From contig NZ_AP027149.1 of assembly GCF_027925445.1 (NCBI RefSeq), positions 3,794,501 through 3,858,500 of the forward strand: a stretch of DNA of 64,000 nt, given 5' to 3'. The DNA is from Methylocystis bryophila. GTDB taxonomy: Bacteria; Pseudomonadota; Alphaproteobacteria; Rhizobiales; Beijerinckiaceae. Of this stretch, positions 1 to 8,584 are shown in pieces. Below the pieces are notes generated by a model. The model had not been told where the DNA came from and did not search any database. It worked only from the letters and a program-made list of their open reading frames with translations. A program made the position numbers and the translations under genes. The stretch's first letter is position 1; each line of letters starts with the position of its first letter.

Positions 1-147
1 CCCTACACGCAAGCCGTGTCCGGGGATTATTATGAAAAGCACCCCTATGATGAGACCTCCGTCTGGACGCTCGTTCTCGTGATCGTGCCGGCCATCGGCG
101 TCGCCGCCGCCATCTACACCTGGTTTCGGCAACGCCAGCAGGGCTGA
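1..147 (+). CDS. 3' end of an unidentified membrane protein (partial)
   Basis: The window opens inside a reading frame whose last 48 residues are visible. They hold one hydrophobic helix (WTLVLVIVPAIGVAAAIY) followed by a short basic tail (FRQRQQG), so the protein ends with a C-terminal membrane anchor and a cytoplasmic tail. The stop codon TGA at 145-147 directly abuts the stop codon of the convergent nadD. Codon use matches the high-GC neighbours, so I take it as real. The family cannot be named from so little sequence. Confidence 0.55.
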   Translation, partial: PYTQAVSGDYYEKHPYDETSVWTLVLVIVPAIGVAAAIYTWFRQRQQG

Positions 148-765
148 TCAGGGTCCCCGCGAGGCGCGCAGGGCCGTCGAGGAGAGCGCCGAGCGCCGCG
201 CATGCAGGATCAGCAGAGCGGGCGGACGCGCCTGGGCGAATATGGCCGCGTCGCCCTCCGGCCAGCGCGCCTTGCGCAGCGCCTGCGCCGTGCGCGCCGA
301 CTCGGTTTTCAGCGTGGCGCCGGGCCGGTCGATCACCGCGATAGGAACAAGATCTGCGATGTCCCGCCAGTGGCGCCAGCGGTGGAAGGACAGGAGATTA
401 TCCGCCCCCATGATCCAGACGAACTGGACGCCCGGACAGCGCCGCCGCAGGTGACGCAGCGTGTCATAGGTGAAGCGCGTGCGAATTTGCGCCTCGACTC
501 CGGTGACCACGATGCGCGGATGTTTCGCCAGCGCCCGACAAGCGTCGATGCGAGCGTCGAGCGCCGCCGGTCCCTCCTTCAAGGGATTGCCGGGCGTGAC
601 CAGCCACCAAAGCCGATCGAGCCTCAGGCGACGCAGCGCGATTCGGGAAATGGCGAGATGGCCCGCGTGCGGCGGATCGAAAGAGCCGCCAAGCAGGCCG
701 ATGCGCAGACCCGGCGGATGTGGGGGAAGGCGGGGGAGCAGCGGCCGGGAGCGGGCATTGTTCAA
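148..765 (-). CDS. nadD: Nicotinate-nucleotide adenylyltransferase NadD
   Basis: Transfers AMP from ATP to nicotinic acid mononucleotide to give deamido-NAD in cytoplasmic NAD synthesis. The nucleotidyltransferase signature GGSFDPPHAGH is at residues 26-36, with the conserved IMGADNLLSFHRW segment mid-protein. At 205 aa it has normal family length. The furthest upstream start is TTG at 765, immediately after the parE stop; a start closer to LRIGLLGG is possible but no good ATG is in frame. In related alphaproteobacteria nadD usually follows proA (family knowledge). Here parDE and a membrane protein gene lie between them. Confidence 0.93.
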   Translation of the reverse strand: MNNARSRPLLPRLPPHPPGLRIGLLGGSFDPPHAGHLAISRIALRRLRLDRLWWLVTPGNPLKEGPAALDARIDACRALAKHPRIVVTGVEAQIRTRFTYDTLRHLRRRCPGVQFVWIMGADNLLSFHRWRHWRDIADLVPIAVIDRPGATLKTESARTAQALRKARWPEGDAAIFAQARPPALLILHARRSALSSTALRASRGP

Positions 766-1107
766 CTACTCGGCCTCCGGCGGCAGATGGCGCGCCAACT
801 CCATGCATTCATGCAAGATTCGCGAAACCTGGATTATATTGCCAGCGGCGGCGCGATACAAAATCAGATGGCGTCCACGCCGGCCTTTCCGCGCAACGTG
901 AAGCGTACGAAGATCGGGGAGAATCTCGCCGCGCGCTTTGCTGCCGGATATGTTGGGGCCGGCCTCGAGAGCTGCGAGCGCCTCGACGAGGGTGAGGCGA
1001 TAGACTTCGAGCTGGCGCTCGCCAAACGTCTCCAAAGTTGTTTCGAGTATGTGCTGAAAGTCTCGCTCGGCCGCGTCGCTGAGATGGATACGCCAGCGTT
1101 CCGTCAC
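766..1107 (-). CDS. RelE/ParE-family toxin
   Basis: Probable toxin half of a type II toxin-antitoxin pair, 113 aa. The N-terminal alpha-helical hairpin (WRIHLSDAAERDFQHILE) followed by beta strands with basic residues (LRTLHVARKGRRGRHLILYR) and a final RILHECMEL helix is the ParE/RelE fold pattern. ParE-type proteins usually poison gyrase, but the target here is not shown by the sequence. Its start overlaps the antitoxin stop by 4 nt (ATGA type), so the two are translationally coupled. Its stop touches the nadD start, so nadD may be read from the same transcript. Confidence 0.85.
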   Translation of the reverse strand: MTERWRIHLSDAAERDFQHILETTLETFGERQLEVYRLTLVEALAALEAGPNISGSKARGEILPDLRTLHVARKGRRGRHLILYRAAAGNIIQVSRILHECMELARHLPPEAE

Positions 1108-1394
1108 GCCTTTTTTGCGCCGGAAACGACCGCATCAGCGACGCGATCCAGGTGAGCGATCAGCGCGGACGCGTCAACAAACTCCTTGAATTCGCCCCGA
1201 TCCAAGGCGTTGAAACCAACCTGCGCGGCGGCTCGAAGCGCTTCGAGCTTCGCAGCATCCTCAGCTTCACGCATTTCGATCAGACGCAACCCGTCGCGCA
1301 GCACTTCACTCGCGTCCTGGTAACGACCGCTTCGAACCAAAGCGTCGACAAGGGTCGCTTGGCGTTCAGTCAGCACGACGCTGTGTGTCGGCAT
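1104..1394 (-). CDS. ParD-family antitoxin
   Basis: Antitoxin of 96 aa that should bind and neutralise the downstream ParE-like toxin and repress its own promoter. The N-terminal ribbon-helix-helix segment (SVVLTERQATLVDALVRSGRYQDASEVLRDGLRLIE, in two parts) is the ParD/CopG-type DNA-binding unit; the acidic, alanine-rich C-terminus is the usual toxin-binding part. A strong ribosome site (GGAGGAGG) lies just before the ATG. The upstream region is AT-richer than the flanking housekeeping genes, as expected for an acquired module. Confidence 0.85.
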   Translation of the reverse strand: MPTHSVVLTERQATLVDALVRSGRYQDASEVLRDGLRLIEMREAEDAAKLEALRAAAQVGFNALDRGEFKEFVDASALIAHLDRVADAVVSGAKKA

Positions 1395-1491
1395 ATGGCC
1401 TCCTCCAGACTAACAAGCTAGCAGACGTGGCGTACAATGCCAATCTGCGCTTGGTGAAACCTTACAAAAGGAGGGAATTTACCGATTGCGA

Positions 1492-2013
1492 TCAAATGGA
1501 GATAACACGATATGTGACCAATATCCAAAGCATCAGGAAAGGACCCAAAAGCATGAAGCCCGTTTCACAGAGGAATAATGCGAGTGAATATTTGTTTCTT
1601 CGCCTTGAAAGCTCAGCAATGCTAATGCTTTCATAGTCGTCTCCATCGGATTCCGCGGATAAGATTTTCGGCCCGATTATATGTAAGCATCGCAAATCAA
1701 TCCAAGCGGCGTAAACGAATAGGGCCAGAAAAACGAAAATACCCCCACGAATAAGGCGCGCGTCGGGAGCCTGGCCATCCACTAGGCCCAGCGAAAAGAT
1801 CAGCCCCGCGATCGCTACAGATATGAATGTCAGCAGCGCCGCGCTCTTGGAGTCGAGAACGGACATGTCGTAAACCACGCTTTCGCTGATCGCATTCATT
1901 CCGGGGCTGGCTTTGACGCGGACAACATGGTACCTTCGCTCTTGTTCCGGCGTGATATTGAATTTGGCCCAGGAGATCATCTGTTCGGCTCCCTCCGATG
2001 TCGATTGGTCCAC
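1492..2013 (-). CDS. Membrane protein with three or more helices, AT-richer than neighbours
   Basis: A 173-aa protein of unknown function. After a soluble N-terminus come hydrophobic segments around residues 55-75 (SAALLTFISVAIAGLIFSLG), 88-108 (GGIFVFLALFVYAAWIDL) and 145-168 (LALFLCETGFMLLGPFLMLW). The sequence just before the first helix, VLDSKSAALLTF, resembles the entry to the first helix in some Pycsar/SLATT-like membrane effector proteins; this is a weak, remembered resemblance. The gene is visibly less GC-rich than proA and nadD and lies with parDE in the insertion between them. No catalytic motif is visible. Confidence 0.6.
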   Translation of the reverse strand: MDQSTSEGAEQMISWAKFNITPEQERRYHVVRVKASPGMNAISESVVYDMSVLDSKSAALLTFISVAIAGLIFSLGLVDGQAPDARLIRGGIFVFLALFVYAAWIDLRCLHIIGPKILSAESDGDDYESISIAELSRRRNKYSLALFLCETGFMLLGPFLMLWILVTYRVISI

Positions 2014-2149
2014 GAGCTAGACATAGGTTCTTGCCGCTTTGTGACGGCCCGAGGGCCGCTCGAGCCCTGTCTTCTTCTCGCCGGCCGCGCGGGCCGATTC
2101 TTCGATCGGCCTCCAGCGACGGGTCCCATCGGCAGGTTGAGGAAATCAT

Positions 2150-3445
2150 TCACGGCCGCGCCTGCCCGCTGCCGTGCACACGATATTTGAAAGACGTCAG
2201 CTGCTCGACGCCGACCGGACCGCGCGCGTGCATCTTGCCGGTGGCGATGCCGATCTCGCCGCCGAAGCCGAACTCGCCGCCGTCGGCGAATTGCGTCGAG
2301 GCGTTGTGCGTCACGATAGCCGAATCAACTTCCGCCAAGAAGCGTCTGGCGGCGGCTTCGTCCGAGGTGACGATACAGTCGGTGTGATGCGAGGCATGCC
2401 TTGCAATATGCGCCATCGCATCGTCGAGCCCATCGACCACGCGCGCCGCGATGATCGCGTCAAGATATTCCGTGTCCCAATCTTCGTCGCTTGCGGGAAC
2501 AACGCGCGCATCCACTCCTTGCGTCGCCGCATCGCCCCTCACCTCGCATTGTGCGTTGAGCAGCATCGTGATGAGCGGCTGGAGATGCGTCGGCGCGCAG
2601 GCCTTGTCGACGAGCAGAGTCTCGGCCGCGCCGCAGACGCCGGTACGGCGCATCTTGGCGTTGAGCACGATGGTCTTGGCCATTTCGAGATCGGCCTTCG
2701 CATGAACGAAGACATGCACGATGCCCTCGAGATGCGCGAAGACCGGGACGCGCGCCTCATGCTGCACGCGCGCGACGAGACCTTTGCCCCCGCGCGGCAC
2801 GATCACGTCGATCGCCCCGTCGAGCCCAGACAGCATGGCTCCCACCGCGGCGCGGTCGCGCGTCGGCACGAGCTGGATCGCTTCCGCCGGAAGGCCCGCG
2901 GCGTGAAGCCCGGCAACGAGGCAGCGATGGATGGCGGCCGAAGAGCGCAGCGAATCCGAGCCGCCGCGCAGGATCGTGGCGTTGCCCGCCTTTAGGCACA
3001 AGGCGCCAGCGTCCGCGGTCACATTCGGCCGACTCTCGTAGATCACGCCGATCACCCCGAGCGGGGTCGCGACGCGCTCGATCTTCAACCCGTTGGGGCG
3101 CTCGAAGGTCGCGAGCACGCGCCCCACCGGATCGGGCAGCTCCGCGATCTCCTCGAGGCCGCACGCCACCGCCTCGAGCCGCGCAGGAGTAAGCGCGAGT
3201 CGGTCCAAGGCCGCGGCGGTCGCGCCATCCTCTCGCGCCTCTTCAACGTCGTCGGCGTTGACGGCGATGATCTCCGCGCTTTGCGCGCGAATGGCCGCGG
3301 CGGCGGCGCGCAACGCCTCATCCTTCGCGGATGTCGGCGCATGCGCGACGGCGTGCGCCGCATGGCGCGCCGCGCGGCCGATCTTCGCCATCAGCGCGAG
3401 GGTTTCGGAATGGGTCGCTTCGAAGGACGCGGACATGGGCTCCAT
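2150..3445 (-). CDS. proA: Gamma-glutamyl phosphate reductase ProA
   Basis: NADPH-dependent reduction of gamma-glutamyl phosphate to glutamate semialdehyde, the second step of proline synthesis. The 431-aa length fits. Visible motifs include the ESRPNVTADAGALCLKAGN cofactor region, the IVPRGGKGL loop and the active-site cysteine C271 in RRTGVCGAAE. The C-terminal HNASTQFADGGEFGFGGEIG block is typical of the family. A second ATG three codons in would work equally well. It would normally be followed by nadD; here about 1.4 kb of accessory DNA intervenes. Confidence 0.97.
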   Translation of the reverse strand: MEPMSASFEATHSETLALMAKIGRAARHAAHAVAHAPTSAKDEALRAAAAAIRAQSAEIIAVNADDVEEAREDGATAAALDRLALTPARLEAVACGLEEIAELPDPVGRVLATFERPNGLKIERVATPLGVIGVIYESRPNVTADAGALCLKAGNATILRGGSDSLRSSAAIHRCLVAGLHAAGLPAEAIQLVPTRDRAAVGAMLSGLDGAIDVIVPRGGKGLVARVQHEARVPVFAHLEGIVHVFVHAKADLEMAKTIVLNAKMRRTGVCGAAETLLVDKACAPTHLQPLITMLLNAQCEVRGDAATQGVDARVVPASDEDWDTEYLDAIIAARVVDGLDDAMAHIARHASHHTDCIVTSDEAAARRFLAEVDSAIVTHNASTQFADGGEFGFGGEIGIATGKMHARGPVGVEQLTSFKYRVHGSGQARP

Positions 3446-3512
3446 CGCGGTCTCACCACGCTATCCAGATCGCCTAACATGACCGCGCGCGCGACAAAAG
3501 CGTCGCGATCCC

Positions 3513-5186
3513 CTACCGCTCGAACATGAGCTCCCGGTCCGCGGGCCATTTCAGTTGATAGGCAATCCTCAGCTCCTTCGTCTCGCCGGGCTGCAGCGTG
3601 AAACTCCAGGCCGCCACCCCGCGCTTGTCGTCGACCTGCTTTTCTGTGGGCGGCGTCGTCTGCGGCAGCGTCTCGACGACAAGCGCCGCATTCTCCGAGA
3701 AGGGGACCTGATCGACGATCGTGACCGTCACGGGAAAATCGTGCAGATTCCCGACCGTCGTCTTGAACTCGCGCGTTTCCGTTCGGGTCTGGCCGAACCA
3801 GCCCGGCTCGTTCTCCTTGCGCTGAACGGGAACTCGCAGCACCTTGACCTTGTCGTCGACGCCGAAACCGAAATTCTTGGCGTCGCCTGGAGGAATCAAC
3901 GCCAGAGTTTCCTGGCCGACGAACGCGCCGTCGCGCTCGACGCTGACGCTTCCGGGAAGCAGCGGCGCCTCGTCCGCATTGACGATCCGCGCCTCGAGAT
4001 AGGCTTGCGGATCGAGCGCAGGAGCCGCGCGGACCGAGAGTCTCGGCTCCAGGCGGCGCGTCGATAAAAGGAACGTCTTGGCAGTCCCGTCTCCCGGCGC
4101 GCTCGCGGGCCCGGCGATCTTAAAGGTCGCTGCATAGCCGGAAGCCTCGAGAGCAGCCGATGGCGTTGTCGCGGTCTTCGGCTCCCGCTCGTCCTGCGTC
4201 CCCACCTCAGGCCCTCCCACGAGGGGCCTCTCGGGGGCTGCGGCTCCCATCCGCGCCATCGCCCGCGCGGGAGGCGGGGCCGGGATCGGCAACGGCTCGA
4301 GGAAGCGCACCCGCTGCGGCGTGACCTCGGGCGGCGCCGCGCCTCCCCTTGCGCGCAAGGTCGCGACGGCGAGCGCCGCATCGCGCCAGTCTTCGCCGGT
4401 GCTTTGGGAGACGACCGCGCGGGCCTCGAGCTCGAGGACGGGCTTTCTCGCCTTGTCGCCCGTATCGAGCCGCGCCCTGTAGGCCGGCCGCCAGCCTGCA
4501 GCGTCGGTGCGATAGGTCAGGCGGATTTTCGCCTCCCCCGGCGAAGCGGCTTCGACGCCGACCGCAATATCGCGGGCGAGGCCCCCTCGTGGGGCGCCAG
4601 GGGCGCCGGCGAGTCCAGCGATCTCGCGATCGAGCTCCGACGCCTTGTGATTCGCCTCCCGCAGCGCCTCCCCGGTCTTGGCGTAGGCGGAGCCGATCAT
4701 GTCGAAAGCCGCTCCCCATTCGGCCGGCGCGAGCGGCTTCGATTCGGGGCCGAGCTTTTCCGGACTGGCCTTGGCGTAAGTCTTGATCATCTCGAGCTTT
4801 GCGCGCAGCGAGTCGATCGTGATCTCCAGCGCGGCGCGCTCGGCGCGCAGCTCCTTCAAACGAGCGACGACCGGCGAGTCCGGCGCCTTGGCGGCGGAGG
4901 GCTTGCTTCGCGCTTCGACCGCGCCGATCGAAAGCGCGGCCGTCGCCTCGGCGCTGGCGCGCAGGGAATCGGGAACGAGCGCGCTGGGGACCGAGGAGAA
5001 AATCACGGTCGACGCGCCAGACGGCAAGGACACCGTCGCTTCCCGGGTCACCGTGGCGGCGTCGGGATGGACGAGGACCGAGACGACGGTCGATTTCGCG
5101 ACGATTTCCGTCTCTCCGGCCAAGGCGCTTGACCCCGAGATAACAGAAAGCGCGAGGGCGAACGCCGCCCATCCCGTCCGACGCAT
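3513..5186 (-). CDS. Exported DUF4139/MuiA-family protein
   Basis: Predicted periplasmic or cell-surface protein of 557 aa from the mucoidy-inhibitor-A-like (DUF4139) family, of unknown biochemical role. I chose the ATG at 5186 because GAGGAGG lies at good spacing before it and because the protein then starts with a signal peptide (MRRTGWAAFALALSVISGSS, cleavage near ALAGE). The N-terminal third contains heptad-like helices (residues about 95-190, likely coiled coil) and the rest is the beta-rich DUF4139 region ending in QPGETKELRIAYQLKWP. A proline/alanine-rich linker (PLPIPAPPPARAMARMG) separates sub-domains. It stands alone between proA and tpiA. Confidence 0.85.
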   Translation of the reverse strand: MRRTGWAAFALALSVISGSSALAGETEIVAKSTVVSVLVHPDAATVTREATVSLPSGASTVIFSSVPSALVPDSLRASAEATAALSIGAVEARSKPSAAKAPDSPVVARLKELRAERAALEITIDSLRAKLEMIKTYAKASPEKLGPESKPLAPAEWGAAFDMIGSAYAKTGEALREANHKASELDREIAGLAGAPGAPRGGLARDIAVGVEAASPGEAKIRLTYRTDAAGWRPAYRARLDTGDKARKPVLELEARAVVSQSTGEDWRDAALAVATLRARGGAAPPEVTPQRVRFLEPLPIPAPPPARAMARMGAAAPERPLVGGPEVGTQDEREPKTATTPSAALEASGYAATFKIAGPASAPGDGTAKTFLLSTRRLEPRLSVRAAPALDPQAYLEARIVNADEAPLLPGSVSVERDGAFVGQETLALIPPGDAKNFGFGVDDKVKVLRVPVQRKENEPGWFGQTRTETREFKTTVGNLHDFPVTVTIVDQVPFSENAALVVETLPQTTPPTEKQVDDKRGVAAWSFTLQPGETKELRIAYQLKWPADRELMFER

Positions 5187-5278
5187 CAGAGCCTCCTCGA
5201 ATTCCCGCATGCGCATGGGGCGCGGCGCTTGCGGCTTTTTCGGGGCGAGGAGTCCGGCCGGGAGCGCGCGAAACCGCC

Positions 5279-6037
5279 TCAGCGATAGGCGGCCGCGATG
5301 GCCAGAAAATCCTTCGCCTTGAGGCTCGCGCCGCCGACCAGGGCGCCGTCGACGTCGCTCACGCGCAAGAGCTCGCGCGCGTTCTCGGGCTTCACCGAGC
5401 CGCCGTAAAGAATGCGCGTCGCCGCGCCCTTGCCGGGGCCGAGCGCCTCAATTCTCTGCCGCGCGAAGCCATGCATGCGCGCCACGTCCTGCGGCGTCGG
5501 CGTCAACCCCGTGCCGATCGCCCAGACGGGCTCATAGGCGACGACGAGCCGCTCGGGCGGCGCTTCCGGCGGCAGCGAACCCGCAATCTGGGCTGCGACG
5601 ACGCTCTCGGCCTGTCCTGCATCCCGTTCGCCGCGCGTCTCGCCGATGCAGACGATCGGCATGAGGCCTGCAGAAAGCGCCGCGCGCGCCTTGGCGAGGA
5701 CGAGCCCATCGCTCTCGCCGTGATCGGCGCGGCGCTCGCTATGACCGACAATGACGAAGCGCGCGCCGGCGTCCGCGAGCATCAGGGCAGAAACGTCTCC
5801 CGTATGGGCGCCGCTGACTTGAGCATGGCAGTCCTGCCCCCCGAGCGCGACATCCGTCCCCTCGAGCCGCGCAGCGGCGGCGGCGAGCAGCGTCGCCGGC
5901 GGACAGATCAGCAAGTCGATCTTCTCACGTAAGCCGGCGTCGAACCCGGTCGCGATCGCGTCGATTTCCGAGAGCGCCGCATGCAGCCCGTTCATTTTCC
6001 AATTACCTGCGACGAGAGGGCGGCGAGCGAAGTTCAT
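5279..6037 (-). CDS. tpiA: Triosephosphate isomerase TpiA
   Basis: Interconverts dihydroxyacetone phosphate and glyceraldehyde 3-phosphate in glycolysis and gluconeogenesis. The 252-aa product has the expected TIM-barrel motifs: substrate-binding NWKMN with K14, GHSERR with the catalytic His, YEPVWAIGTG with the catalytic Glu, and the phosphate-binding GGSVKPEN and GALVGGASL. The open frame extends 20 codons further upstream, but the ATG at 6037 places the MNFARRPLVAGNWKMNG start where the family starts. A palindromic repeat lies upstream. Confidence 0.97.
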   Translation of the reverse strand: MNFARRPLVAGNWKMNGLHAALSEIDAIATGFDAGLREKIDLLICPPATLLAAAAARLEGTDVALGGQDCHAQVSGAHTGDVSALMLADAGARFVIVGHSERRADHGESDGLVLAKARAALSAGLMPIVCIGETRGERDAGQAESVVAAQIAGSLPPEAPPERLVVAYEPVWAIGTGLTPTPQDVARMHGFARQRIEALGPGKGAATRILYGGSVKPENARELLRVSDVDGALVGGASLKAKDFLAIAAAYR

Positions 6038-6113
6038 AGCGTCTCCAAAGTCGAGAAATGGCGAGGCATGATCCCAGATTTGCAGCCTGCCGCGCAAGCC
6101 ATGGCCTCGACGC

Positions 6114-6229
6114 GATCACGCTGCGTTTCAGCGGAATAGCTCAAACGCAGATGACGGGATCGATTCCAAAGTTTTAGAGCCTGATTCGCGCGAAAAACCG
6201 GTTCCCACTTTTTCGCATCGCGCTCTAAC
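6114..6229. repeat. Dispersed palindromic repeat, family A (copy 1)
   Basis: A composite repeat: a GATCACG-type palindrome arm with GCGTTTCAGCGGAATAGC, the ATCGATTC linker, then an imperfect hairpin GCGCGAAAAACCGGTTCCCACTTTTTCGC and GCGCTCTAA. The same units recur at several other intergenic sites in the window in both orientations. It fills most of the 290-base gap between tpiA and the universal stress protein gene; nothing else recognisable is in that gap. Confidence 0.8.
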
Positions 6230-6329
6230 GCCGAGGCTTCGTCACCCTAAAAGAGATCGCTCTGGCCGCCGTTGCCGCGACGCCGCACAAGCACAGATAG
6301 TCTCACTAATAGTCTCCTGGAGGACCAGG

Positions 6330-6767
6330 ATGGAGGCGCAGATGTTACGCAAACTCCTGCTGCCGATCGATCTCGCCGAACCCGAATTCGCGACCCGCGC
6401 CATCGAGGCGGCGCAGACCCTTGCAAAACCTTTCGATAGCGAGCTGAGGCTCGTCAATGTGCAGTCGCTCGTCCCGCTGCGTTTCGTCGATTATGTGCCG
6501 GAGGATTTCGAGAAGGATATCCGCGACGCGCTGGAAGCCGAGCTGGCGGCGATCGCGGCAAAGATTGATCGTCCCAAGGACCGCGTTTCCAGCGTGGTGC
6601 TGTTTGGCCCCATTCACGACAGGATTTTGGAAGAGGCCGAAAGATGGGGCGCCGATCTGATCGTCATCTCGTCGCACCGGCCGGGCATGGAGCGATTCCT
6701 CATCGGCTCCAACGCCAGCGCAATCGTCAAGCGAGCCAAGTGCTCCGTGCTCGTGCTGCGCGGTTGA
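6330..6767 (+). CDS. Universal stress protein, UspA family
   Basis: A single-domain UspA-fold protein of 145 aa. The first strand (LRKLLLPIDLAEP) carries the family Asp, and the C-terminal GSNASAIVKRAKCSVLVLR matches the ATP-binding G-x2-G-x9-G-(S/T)-like signature in a relaxed form (GSNAS in place of GS-x-T/S). A GGAGG ribosome site precedes the ATG. The gene is monocistronic and convergent with the next gene, separated by only 16 bases. The exact stress role cannot be inferred. Confidence 0.85.
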   Translation: MEAQMLRKLLLPIDLAEPEFATRAIEAAQTLAKPFDSELRLVNVQSLVPLRFVDYVPEDFEKDIRDALEAELAAIAAKIDRPKDRVSSVVLFGPIHDRILEEAERWGADLIVISSHRPGMERFLIGSNASAIVKRAKCSVLVLRG

Positions 6768-6783
6768 GCGAGCTTGAGCGGGG

Positions 6784-7680
6784 CTATTTTGGCCGCGCGC
6801 TCCAGGTCGGTGCGGTGGGCGAAGAAAAATCGAGTTCCCATTGCATCCGGCTGACGAAGTTGTAACCGAGGATCAGCGGCGTCCCGCGGCCAAGCGCGTT
6901 GCGCAGGGTCCCGAAGTCATAGACGAGCGTGTAAACGTCGCGCAGAACGAGGCCGTCGCCGAGATCGATCGCTTTGATCTTGTAAAGATCGGGCGAGAAA
7001 TTGCCGCCTGAAGAACCGCTCGCTCCCACCTTTCTCCTCACGAGCGTGAAGAGCGGCATGTGCGTCGCGACGAAAGCGCGATCCACGGCGCAAAGCTCCG
7101 CGCCCGTGTCGAAGAAGCCGATCACGGCGGCCTTGCCGAGGCGCAAATCGATGCCCACGAGGCTCTGCTCGGGGGTCAGCTTGCGGAAGGGTTTGGGCTT
7201 GGCGTTCGCCTGCGCGGGCGGGAAGAAGGTCAGCACGCGCTTCTCGAAATCGAGCGAGAAGCGCGCGCCCTTGAAGAAATTGAGTCCGAGAAGATCGCCT
7301 TCACCCGCGGCGCAGCGCGTGACGAGCAGTTTTGCTCGGCCGACGTCCTCGCCCTGCCCCGCCGGCAGCAAGACATTTTGCGCTTCCGCATCATCGCAGG
7401 AGATCGCCCGTCCCGAGCTGCCGAGCGAGGCGCTGCGGCCGAGCACAGGCCAATCCTTGTTCCAAGGCGCAAGCATCATGCGCGTTGTGGACGCGCCGGT
7501 GTCGAGGCGCATGGGCCCCTGAATATTGCCGAAACGCGCGGTGACGAAAATGCGCCCGCCGCCCCAGTCGCTCTGGGTTAAGGTCAGCGGGATCGTCGAG
7601 GTTGTATTCTCCGCACGCGCGGAAGCGAGGGTGGCGATCGACAGAAAGGCGCAGAGCGCGGCGAGGCGAAAGGGCGACAT
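6784..7680 (-). CDS. Exported aspartyl-protease-like protein with two DTG motifs
   Basis: A 298-aa protein beginning with a signal peptide (MSPFRLAALCAFLSIATLAS, cleavage near ARAEN), so it acts in the periplasm. Two retropepsin-like motifs are visible: MRLDTGASTTRM and, about 110 residues later, IGFFDTGAELCAVD. Each could supply one catalytic Asp, giving a single-chain bilobed protease. The start at 7680 is preferred over an upstream in-frame ATG at 7731 because it gives the signal peptide. Whether it is an active protease is not proven, and no partner gene is adjacent. Confidence 0.72.
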   Translation of the reverse strand: MSPFRLAALCAFLSIATLASARAENTTSTIPLTLTQSDWGGGRIFVTARFGNIQGPMRLDTGASTTRMMLAPWNKDWPVLGRSASLGSSGRAISCDDAEAQNVLLPAGQGEDVGRAKLLVTRCAAGEGDLLGLNFFKGARFSLDFEKRVLTFFPPAQANAKPKPFRKLTPEQSLVGIDLRLGKAAVIGFFDTGAELCAVDRAFVATHMPLFTLVRRKVGASGSSGGNFSPDLYKIKAIDLGDGLVLRDVYTLVYDFGTLRNALGRGTPLILGYNFVSRMQWELDFSSPTAPTWSARPK

Positions 7681-7773
7681 AGCAACGTTGAAGCGCAAGG
7701 GCGGCGGTTCTGCAAGGGGGCGGCGCCGCATGTCCGATTCTTTATCGTATCGCGTCAGGGCCGGGCGGCGGCC

Positions 7774-8487
7774 CTACTGCTTACATCCCTCCAGCCTCGG
7801 CTCCGGCTCCTTCCAGTCATTGGCGGGAACGCTCTCATAAGGCGCGGGGAAAGTCTGCTTGAGGATCTTGACCTTGGTCGGCATCGCGCTCTTGGGGTCG
7901 GCGTAATCCACGATCCAGAAATAGTCGTAGTTGTCGCCGGACCACGTTTCCGGGATTTTTACGTCCGGATGATGCTTGGCGTATTGATCGAGGTTCAAGA
8001 GCCGGCGAAGGGTCACCGGCGGGTCTTGATACTCTGAGTCCAGATCCTTATTCGCGATGTGCTTATGCTCCCAGGTCATCACGACGATCTTGCCGCCGAA
8101 GCTCGGATTGGTGAGCACGTCCTTCGCAGCGTCCTCTGTCTCGCGGTTCTCTCCCTCTATTTTATTGGTGAATTTTGACTTGTCGGTTGCGGGTAGCAGG
8201 AGCTGCATGCCCCAGCTCTTTGCGGAAGGCTCGATGGTTTCCCGGGTGTGATCGGTGATCGCATAAAACGCCGCCGGACGTTCCGCGCCAAACAGCGATT
8301 GCGCAGCGCCTTTGCCGAGATAAACCTCTGCCAGCGCCTTGGCGCGAAGAAAGCCCGTCGGGCAAAGATCCGGTCCGTCCGTCTTCTCTCCATGCCGGAG
8401 GATGATAATTTGGCGAGGCTGCGCCGACGCCGCTGCAAGGCCCAGGAACAATCCAACCAATAGGGTCAAAACCGAGATCATACGCAT
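7774..8487 (-). CDS. Exported histidine phosphatase superfamily protein
   Basis: A 237-aa protein with a signal peptide (MRMISVLTLLVGLFLGLAAASA) and the phosphoglycerate-mutase-like active-site motif LRHGEKT with H32 as predicted phospho-acceptor. A second His in MTWEHKHI probably completes the pocket. The ATG at 8487 has a GGGAGAG ribosome site, whereas the open frame upstream of it runs through repeat and regulatory DNA. The family spans phytase- and SixA-like enzymes; the substrate is unknown. It faces away from the rimP cluster. Confidence 0.8.
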   Translation of the reverse strand: MRMISVLTLLVGLFLGLAAASAQPRQIIILRHGEKTDGPDLCPTGFLRAKALAEVYLGKGAAQSLFGAERPAAFYAITDHTRETIEPSAKSWGMQLLLPATDKSKFTNKIEGENRETEDAAKDVLTNPSFGGKIVVMTWEHKHIANKDLDSEYQDPPVTLRRLLNLDQYAKHHPDVKIPETWSGDNYDYFWIVDYADPKSAMPTKVKILKQTFPAPYESVPANDWKEPEPRLEGCKQ

Positions 8488-8584
8488 AATGCTCTCCCGC
8501 TGAATTAAGCGCGAGGCTAACCTCGTCGAGCGGAACGGGCAAGGCTCGAGCTTCGCCTGGGCGGTGACGCGCCCGCGAATTTTC

